Position numbers and translations under genes: made by a program. From positions 1 to 17,992 of the forward strand of contig JAJQAS010000274.1 in NCBI GenBank assembly GCA_021203685.1: a stretch of 17,992 nucleotides of DNA, in the 5' to 3' direction. The notes beneath the pieces are model-generated. The model was not told the origin of the DNA. It made no database searches and was given only the letters and a program-made list of their open reading frames with translations. Below, in pieces: positions 13,882 to 17,992 of this stretch; positions within the stretch are counted from its first letter, which is position 1, and every line of letters begins with the position of its first letter. This DNA is from Clostridiales bacterium. Its GTDB lineage: Bacteria > Bacillota > Clostridia > Oscillospirales > Oscillospiraceae.

Positions 13882-14720
13882 GCAGTTCGAGAAAGGCGTG
13901 GAACAACGCCGTCAAGGCCATCATCTGGGTCTGTGTCATCATCACCGTGGCGCTGCTGGTGGGCCTGATTGGTTACATCATGGTGCGGGGTCTGCCCTAT
14001 ATCACGGTGCAGCTGCTGACCACCCAGCGCAGCGCCATCAACGGCACCATTGGCATCCTGCCCAACATCATTTTCACCGTTTACCTGATTTTGACCACCC
14101 TGGTGGTGGCTCTGCCCATCGGCATCGGCGGCGCCATCTACCTGACAGAGTACGCTAAAAACCGCAAGCTGGTCTCCATCATCGAGTTCGCCACCGAGAG
14201 CCTGGCGGGTATCCCCTCCATCATCTACGGCCTGGTGGGTATGATGGTCTTTGTCCAGGGGATGTCCATGGGGTCGGGCATCCTGGCCGGTTCGCTGACG
14301 CTGGCTATTATGATTTTGCCCAACATCCTCCGCACCACCCAGGAGGCGCTGAAAACCGTGCCCCAGTCCTACCGGGAAGGCTCCGTGGGCCTGGGCGCCA
14401 CCAAATGGCACACCATCTGGACCATCGTCCTGCCCTGCACCCTGGACGGCGTGGTGGGGGGAGCCATCCTCTCCGTGGGCAAAATCGTGGGCGAGAGCGC
14501 GGCGTTGCTGTACACCGCCGGTACCGGCTACAAGCTGGTCACCAACTACCTCCAGGCCCTGCACACCAGCAGCGGCTCCCTGAGCGTCATGCTGTACGTC
14601 TACTATCAGGAGTACGGCGAGGTAGATTTGGCCTTCGCCATCGCCGCCATTCTGATGATCATCGTCTTGATCATCAACTTTATGGCGAAATTTGCGAAAC
14701 AAAAGTTGAAGAAGGGGTAA
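13878..14720 (+). CDS. pstA: Phosphate ABC transporter permease PstA
   Basis: This is the second channel subunit of the importer, 280 residues. The first membrane helix covers about residues 12-36, and further helices follow. Family motifs are LPIGIGGAIYLTEYA, the block LAGIPSIIYGLVGMMVFV shared with PstC, and the coupling loop EGSVGLGATKWHTIWTIVLP followed by GKIVGESAALLYTAG. The C-terminus is basic (AKQKLKKG). It starts inside the stop of pstC (ATGA overlap) and ends seven bases before pstB; its final codons hold the GAAGGGG ribosome binding site of pstB. Confidence 0.96.
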   Translation: MSSSRKAWNNAVKAIIWVCVIITVALLVGLIGYIMVRGLPYITVQLLTTQRSAINGTIGILPNIIFTVYLILTTLVVALPIGIGGAIYLTEYAKNRKLVSIIEFATESLAGIPSIIYGLVGMMVFVQGMSMGSGILAGSLTLAIMILPNILRTTQEALKTVPQSYREGSVGLGATKWHTIWTIVLPCTLDGVVGGAILSVGKIVGESAALLYTAGTGYKLVTNYLQALHTSSGSLSVMLYVYYQEYGEVDLAFAIAAILMIIVLIINFMAKFAKQKLKKG

Positions 14721-14727
14721 AGCATCT

Positions 14728-15507
14728 ATGAGCACACAGGAAATCACCCAGGCCGCGCCGGTCATGACGGCCCGCAACCTGGAGCTGTATTACGGCACCT
14801 TCCAGGCGTTGAAGGGCATCGACATGGACATCAACGAGCGGGAGATCACCGCCTTTATCGGCCCCTCCGGCTGCGGCAAGTCCACCTTCTTAAAGACGCT
14901 GAACCGGATGAACGACCTGGTGGAGGGCGTGAAGATTACCGGAGAGGTCAAACTCCACGGCAAGGACATCTTCGCCAAAGAGCAGGACGTGAACGAGCTG
15001 CGCCGCAAGGTGGGCATGGTCTTTCAGAAGGCCAACCCCTTCCCCATGTCCATCTACGACAACATCACCTATGGCCCCAAGATCCACGGTATCAAAAACC
15101 GCGCCAAGCTGGATGAGCTGGTGGAGGAATCCCTGCGGGGGGCCGCCCTGTGGGACGAGGTGAAAGACCGTCTGAAAAAGAGTGCCTTGGGCCTTTCCGG
15201 CGGCCAGCAGCAGCGGCTGTGCATCGCCCGCGCCCTGGCGGTGAAGCCGGAGGTGCTGCTGATGGACGAACCCACCTCCGCCCTGGACCCCGGCTCCACC
15301 ATGAAAATCGAGGAGCTGATGAGCGAGCTGAAAAAGAACTACACCGTTGTCATCGTCACCCACAACATGCAGCAGGCCGTCCGCATCAGCGACAACACCG
15401 CCTTCTTCCTGCTGGGGGAGCTGGTGGAGTTCGGCAAGACCGACCAGATCTTCTCCATGCCGAAGGACCAGCGGACCGAGGATTACATCACCGGCCGGTT
15501 TGGATAA
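14728..15507 (+). CDS. pstB: Phosphate ABC transporter ATP-binding protein
   Basis: This is the ATPase that drives phosphate import, a peripheral dimer on the inner face of the membrane. All ABC motifs are intact in its 259 residues: Walker A GPSGCGKST (45-53), Q-loop Q100 in MVFQKANPFP, signature LSGGQQQR (156-163), Walker B VLLMDEP (176-182) and switch H212 in VTHN. PFPMSIYDNITYGP and the end DYITGRFG are specific for PstB. The length is normal. The ATG is preceded by GAAGGGG within the end of pstA. It lies 23 bases before phoU. Confidence 0.98.
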   Translation: MSTQEITQAAPVMTARNLELYYGTFQALKGIDMDINEREITAFIGPSGCGKSTFLKTLNRMNDLVEGVKITGEVKLHGKDIFAKEQDVNELRRKVGMVFQKANPFPMSIYDNITYGPKIHGIKNRAKLDELVEESLRGAALWDEVKDRLKKSALGLSGGQQQRLCIARALAVKPEVLLMDEPTSALDPGSTMKIEELMSELKKNYTVVIVTHNMQQAVRISDNTAFFLLGELVEFGKTDQIFSMPKDQRTEDYITGRFG

Positions 15508-15530
15508 CGGCGGGAAAGGAAGGAAACACT

Positions 15531-16223
15531 ATGAAACCCAGAAAAACCTTTGAGGAACAGCTGAGCCAGCTCAACCGCAGTCTGATTCAGATGGGGGCCA
15601 GCTGTGAGCAGGCCATTGACGCCGCCGCCAGGTCCCTGCTGGAGAAGGACCCGGAGCTGGCCCGGAAAACCATTGAGATGGACGCGGAGATCGACCACAT
15701 GGAGCGGGACATCGAGTCCCTGTGCCTGAAACTGCTGCTGAAACAGCAGCCGGTGGCCCGGGACCTGCGGCAGATCTCTTCCGCGCTGAAAATGATCTCC
15801 GACATGGAGCGCATCGGCGACCAGGCAGGGGACATCGCGGAGATCGTCCTGTCTTTGACCAGTCAGGACTATATCAAAAAGGTGGACCACATTTCGGCCA
15901 TGGCCCAGGCCACCATCGAGATGGTGCAGAAGTGCATCAACGCCTATGTGGAGCAGGACCTCAAGCTGGCCCAGGAGGTCATCGAGGCCGACGACCAGGT
16001 GGATAATCTGTTCATCACCATCCAGCACGAGCTGATTGGGCTGATTGCAAAAGACCCCAGCTGTGGGCAGCAGGCCCTGGACTTCCTGATAATCGCCAAG
16101 TACCTGGAGCGCATCGGCGACCACGCCACCAACATCGCGGAGTGGGTGGAGTTCTCCATTCTGGGCGTTCACCCCGAACAGCTGGACGGGGAGACCTTTG
16201 GGGCGGAGCCCAGCCAGCGGTAA
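15531..16223 (+). CDS. phoU: Phosphate signalling regulator PhoU
   Basis: PhoU links the Pst transporter to the phosphate-sensing histidine kinase and keeps the regulon off when phosphate is plentiful. The protein has 230 residues in two repeated three-helix halves. Each half has the metal-binding signature, DMERIGDQAGDIAE (91-104) and YLERIGDHATNIAE (191-204), and the first is preceded by KQQPVARDLRQISSALKMIS. The start is ATG 15531 with GGAAGGAAAC upstream. The open frame extends further left in the same phase through pstB, but that part is not PhoU-like. No PhoR/PhoP kinase and regulator genes are in the window. Confidence 0.97.
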   Translation: MKPRKTFEEQLSQLNRSLIQMGASCEQAIDAAARSLLEKDPELARKTIEMDAEIDHMERDIESLCLKLLLKQQPVARDLRQISSALKMISDMERIGDQAGDIAEIVLSLTSQDYIKKVDHISAMAQATIEMVQKCINAYVEQDLKLAQEVIEADDQVDNLFITIQHELIGLIAKDPSCGQQALDFLIIAKYLERIGDHATNIAEWVEFSILGVHPEQLDGETFGAEPSQR

Positions 16224-16287
16224 CCCTGTTTCCAATCAGCCGCCCCCCGGAGATACCATCGAATAAAGAGCGAGAGGTGAAAGAAAA

Positions 16288-16581
16288 ATGACAATGCAAG
16301 TCGGAATCGCCCGGCAGCTGCTGAACTGGCTGCTGCGGACAGGAAAACGGGAAACTGCAAAGCCCTCCGCCGAGGGTATCAGCCTGTTGGGCTGCAAGCT
16401 CTTTCTGGTGCTGAACACCCTCCTGTGGGGCGTCATTGGCGGCGTGGTCTGCCTGACCGTCTGGGCGGTGCTGGGACAGCCCATCCAGTGGGGGTGGCTG
16501 CTGTGCGCCGCCGGGTACCCCGCCATCCTCGTGGGACTGTGGGGCGGGGTGCTGTATCTGTACCTGCACACGGAGTTTTGA
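16288..16581 (+). CDS. Small two-helix membrane protein, unknown function
   Basis: This is a 97-residue protein that I do not recognise. After a basic amphipathic N-terminus (residues 1-30, including RQLLNWLLRTGKRE), there are two likely membrane helices, about 38-62 and 69-92, split by a short GQPIQW loop. The ATG has AGAGGTGA at good spacing. It starts 64 bases after phoU on the same strand without a terminator between, so it is probably the last gene of the pst-phoU operon. Being last in a phosphate operon suggests, but does not show, a role near the transporter. Confidence 0.7.
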   Translation: MTMQVGIARQLLNWLLRTGKRETAKPSAEGISLLGCKLFLVLNTLLWGVIGGVVCLTVWAVLGQPIQWGWLLCAAGYPAILVGLWGGVLYLYLHTEF

Positions 16582-16600
16582 GATAACACATCACCATTAA

Positions 16601-16636
16601 AAAAGCACCTGAACCGCAGTCGTTCAGGTGCTTCTC
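16601..16636. terminator. Bidirectional terminator
   Basis: AAGCACCTGAAC (16603-16614) and GTTCAGGTGCTT (16622-16633) form a perfect 12-bp stem with a 7-nt loop. On the minus strand it is followed by TTTTTTAA, a strong terminator for the toxin-antitoxin transcript. On the plus strand it is followed by CTCTTATGG and may close the pst operon less efficiently. Confidence 0.9.
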
Positions 16637-16643
16637 TTATGGC

Positions 16644-16916
16644 TTATGGCACAAATTCAATTTTGAGACGCATTCCCAGCCCGGCGGCCAGTCGCTGCAA
16701 GGTGCGGAGGGAGGGGTTGCCGTTGCCCCGCTCCAGCTTGCTGATGTCGCTCTGAGAAATGCCGGTGCGCTCCGAAAGCTCCTTTTGGGTCAGGCCGGTT
16801 TCCTGACGGGCCTCGATCATGGCTCGAATCAGGTCAAATTCCGGCTGTTGGGCTTCATATTCCGCCCGAACCTCCGGCTTGCTGAGTTCCTGCCGCTTAA
16901 ATTCTTCATAGGTCAT
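16644..16916 (-). CDS. XRE-family antitoxin (HigA-like)
   Basis: This is a 90-residue DNA-binding antitoxin. Its C-terminal half is a Cro/C1 helix-turn-helix: LTQKELSERTGISQSDISKL (42-61), followed by ERGNGNPSLRTLQRLAAGLG. The N-terminal part (1-36) probably contacts the toxin. ATG 16916 is chosen because AGGAGG lies ahead of it within the last toxin codons; a frame extending to 16970 lacks such a site and overlaps the toxin. It starts one base after the toxin stop (TAAAATG), so its translation is coupled to that of the toxin. By analogy with HigBA systems it should neutralise the toxin and repress the shared promoter. Confidence 0.9.
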   Translation of the reverse strand: MTYEEFKRQELSKPEVRAEYEAQQPEFDLIRAMIEARQETGLTQKELSERTGISQSDISKLERGNGNPSLRTLQRLAAGLGMRLKIEFVP

Positions 16917-16917
16917 T

Positions 16918-17262
16918 TTATCGACCCTCCTTTGATTCATAATCGTTTCGATAGCGTTTTGCTCGTTCAATCTCCCGCGGCGGGGTTTTCTGCCTTTTCT
17001 TGATAAAGCCGTGTGTTAAAACCGCACTGTTGCCGACGAAGAAGAAATACAGCACCCGTGAAATATTGTTTCCTACCTGCGCCCGTAGCTCAAAGATACC
17101 TTCCCCCAGTGGTCTTGAATACGGTTCCCGGAGCGCTCCACCGTGTTCTTCCAACATGTCAATGGTGTGAATCATCTTAGCTTCCATCTTTGGGTCAAGG
17201 CTCTGTATAAACTCCATCGCCGGTCTGCTGCCATCTGGCAATTCATAAAACTCAATCTTCAT
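16918..17262 (-). CDS. RelE/HigB-type toxin (phage Gp49-like family)
   Basis: This is a 114-residue putative ribosome-dependent mRNA endonuclease toxin. Recognisable blocks are MKIEFYELPDG, the core GIFELRAQVGNNISRVLYFF (55-74) and VLTHGFIKKRQKTPPREIER (81-100), the conserved basic stretch of Gp49-like toxins. The ATG is preceded by GAGAGG six bases upstream. It comes first in its operon, before the antitoxin, the reverse of RelBE and the usual order in HigBA. Its codon use is less GC-biased than that of its neighbours, consistent with horizontal arrival, and the pair sits alone between the pst operon and the sigma/anti-sigma unit. Confidence 0.9.
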   Translation of the reverse strand: MKIEFYELPDGSRPAMEFIQSLDPKMEAKMIHTIDMLEEHGGALREPYSRPLGEGIFELRAQVGNNISRVLYFFFVGNSAVLTHGFIKKRQKTPPREIERAKRYRNDYESKEGR

Positions 17263-17275
17263 GGCGTTCCTCTCT

Positions 17276-17324
17276 ATCGGTTTTATCCTATCCTTATTAT
17301 ATTGGTTTTATCCTATATTGTCAA
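17276..17324 (-). promoter_or_regulatory. Consensus promoter with paired operators for the toxin-antitoxin operon
   Basis: On the minus strand, TTGACA (17324-17319) and TATAAT (17301-17296) are both perfect with a 17-bp spacer. Two copies of TAGGATAAAACCRAT, differing at one base, cover the spacer (17315-17301) and the transcription start (17290-17276), 25 bp apart. This is the expected layout of antitoxin-binding operators that block polymerase. Confidence 0.9.
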
Positions 17325-17381
17325 GTGCTTTTTAGAACAGCCTACCACTCAGCCCACCGGCATCCTTCCAACCCACAAAAA

Positions 17382-17408
17382 GAGGCGGCAGAACGCATCT
17401 GCCGCCCC
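17382..17408 (-). terminator. Terminator of the sigma/anti-sigma unit
   Basis: GGCGGCAGA (17384-17392) and TCTGCCGCC (17398-17406) form a 9-bp stem with a 5-nt loop. On the minus strand it is followed by TCTTTTTG. It lies about 40 bases after the stop of the anti-sigma-like gene and insulates the toxin-antitoxin promoter. Confidence 0.88.
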
Positions 17409-17445
17409 TTTTGTCATTGTGGTTTCCTCAGCCTGTGGAATGTGG

Positions 17446-17943
17446 TCAGGGAGCGGAGCTGTCGCCCTCCTCCACGGTCTCGAACGCACCGGCGGCGGAG
17501 GTGGAGGCGTCGCCGTCCGCCTCGTCCTCCTCGACGGGAACGTAGTATTGCACGATGACGGTCTCCTCCTCCTCCAGGTCGCTGCCCGACGCGGCGATGT
17601 CGATGCTGCCGTCGTCGTAGTTGCCGGTGATGGTGTAGTCGTCGGTCTCCAGGGTGTAGTCGCCGTCCTCGGTCAGGGAGGCGGTGTATTCCTCGCCGTT
17701 CACCCAGATGGTGAACTGGCGCAGCAGCGCGCCATCGGTGGCCTCGTTGGCGGCGAAGGCGGTCAGGGACAGGGACAGCACCACGGCCACCACGGCGGCC
17801 AGCGTGCAGATAAGTCTCTTTTTGGGTTTCATCAAAAGTACCTCCTGTTGATGGGTTTTGGACAGGATGTCGGCCTGGATGCGCCGGGCGCAGCCCTCAG
17901 GCATCGTCACCTGTTCAAAGGTTTTCTGAAAATGATTCCGCAT
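17446..17943 (-). CDS. Anti-sigma-factor-like membrane protein, or secreted protein from an internal start
   Basis: This is a 165-residue protein: a short cytoplasmic part (1-40, with MPEGCARRIQADILSKT), one hydrophobic helix (about 44-64) and an external acidic domain (66-165) with many Asp/Glu residues and a Thr/Ser/Ala tail. Position and layout fit an anti-sigma factor that holds its sigma at the membrane. The ATG at 17943 is three bases after the upstream stop, with AAGGAGGT inside that gene's last codons. A second in-frame ATG at 17832 (M38) also has AGGAGGT ahead of it and would give a 128-residue protein starting with a classic signal peptide ending AFA-AN. No zinc-binding anti-sigma motif (HxxxCxxC) is seen. 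The ligand or signal is unknown. Confidence 0.72.
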   Translation of the reverse strand: MRNHFQKTFEQVTMPEGCARRIQADILSKTHQQEVLLMKPKKRLICTLAAVVAVVLSLSLTAFAANEATDGALLRQFTIWVNGEEYTASLTEDGDYTLETDDYTITGNYDDGSIDIAASGSDLEEEETVIVQYYVPVEEDEADGDASTSAAGAFETVEEGDSSAP

Positions 17944-17946
17944 GGG

Positions 17947-17992
17947 TCATACCTCCTTCAGCTGCTCTCCCAACGCCTGCCGCGCCCGCTGG
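17947..17992 (-). CDS. C-terminal end of a probable sigma-70 family factor (partial)
   Basis: Only the last 14 codons are in the window, encoding QRARQALGEQLKEV and then TGA; the gene runs off the right edge. RARQALxEQL is typical of the last helix of region 4 in ECF-type sigma factors. The coupled downstream membrane protein supports this reading, but the fragment is too short for certainty. Confidence 0.55.
   Translation of the reverse strand, partial: QRARQALGEQLKEV

Overview
The window reads as chromosomal DNA of an anaerobic, spore-forming, GC-rich member of the Clostridia, most likely Oscillospiraceae (Oscillibacter/Flavonifractor-like). This placement is an inference. It rests on the V-type ATPase, the cotJ spore-coat genes, near-consensus AGGAGG ribosome binding sites and sigma-A-like promoters, and the GC-rich codon use. 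No rRNA, tRNA, CRISPR array, transposase or phage structural gene was found.

Layout, left to right. (1) 1-3211 (+): the end of a V-type ATPase operon, subunits A (cut by the window edge), B and D, closed by a strong terminator. (2) 3564-4391 (+): a Cof-type HAD phosphatase with its own promoter. (3) 4623-6140 (+): a lone acyl-CoA carboxyltransferase (MmdA/PccB family) with its own promoter, ending in a perfect terminator hairpin facing the next gene. (4) 6206-6796 (-): a small metallophosphoesterase with an altered first metal motif. (5) 7060-8973 (-): a two-part protein, ParB/sulfiredoxin-like followed by a BMP-type ligand-binding domain, with no signal peptide. (6) 9175-9909 (-): yebC. Its roughly 330-nt leader carries a 234-bp element with inverted ends and 9-bp flanking direct repeats. 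(7) 10454-11535 (+): a fused cotJA-cotJB gene and cotJC (manganese catalase). (8) 11910-16581 (+): the phosphate uptake operon pstS-pstC-pstA-pstB-phoU plus a small unknown membrane protein. A terminator-like hairpin and a palindromic repeat separate pstS from pstC. (9) 16644-17262 (-): a toxin-antitoxin pair (RelE/Gp49-like toxin first, XRE antitoxin second) with a perfect consensus promoter overlaid by two direct-repeat operators. (10) 17446-17992 (-): a membrane or secreted anti-sigma-like protein coupled to the last codons of a probable sigma factor.

How the genes fit together: most of the window is housekeeping (ion-motive ATPase, phosphate import and its PhoU control, spore coat). The parts least explained by known systems are the structured/mobile-like element before yebC, the cytoplasmic ParB-BMP fusion, the cotJA-cotJB fusion, the solitary carboxyltransferase, and the possible dual start of the anti-sigma-like gene. 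I did not find a clear multi-gene undescribed system. All positions were worked out by eye.
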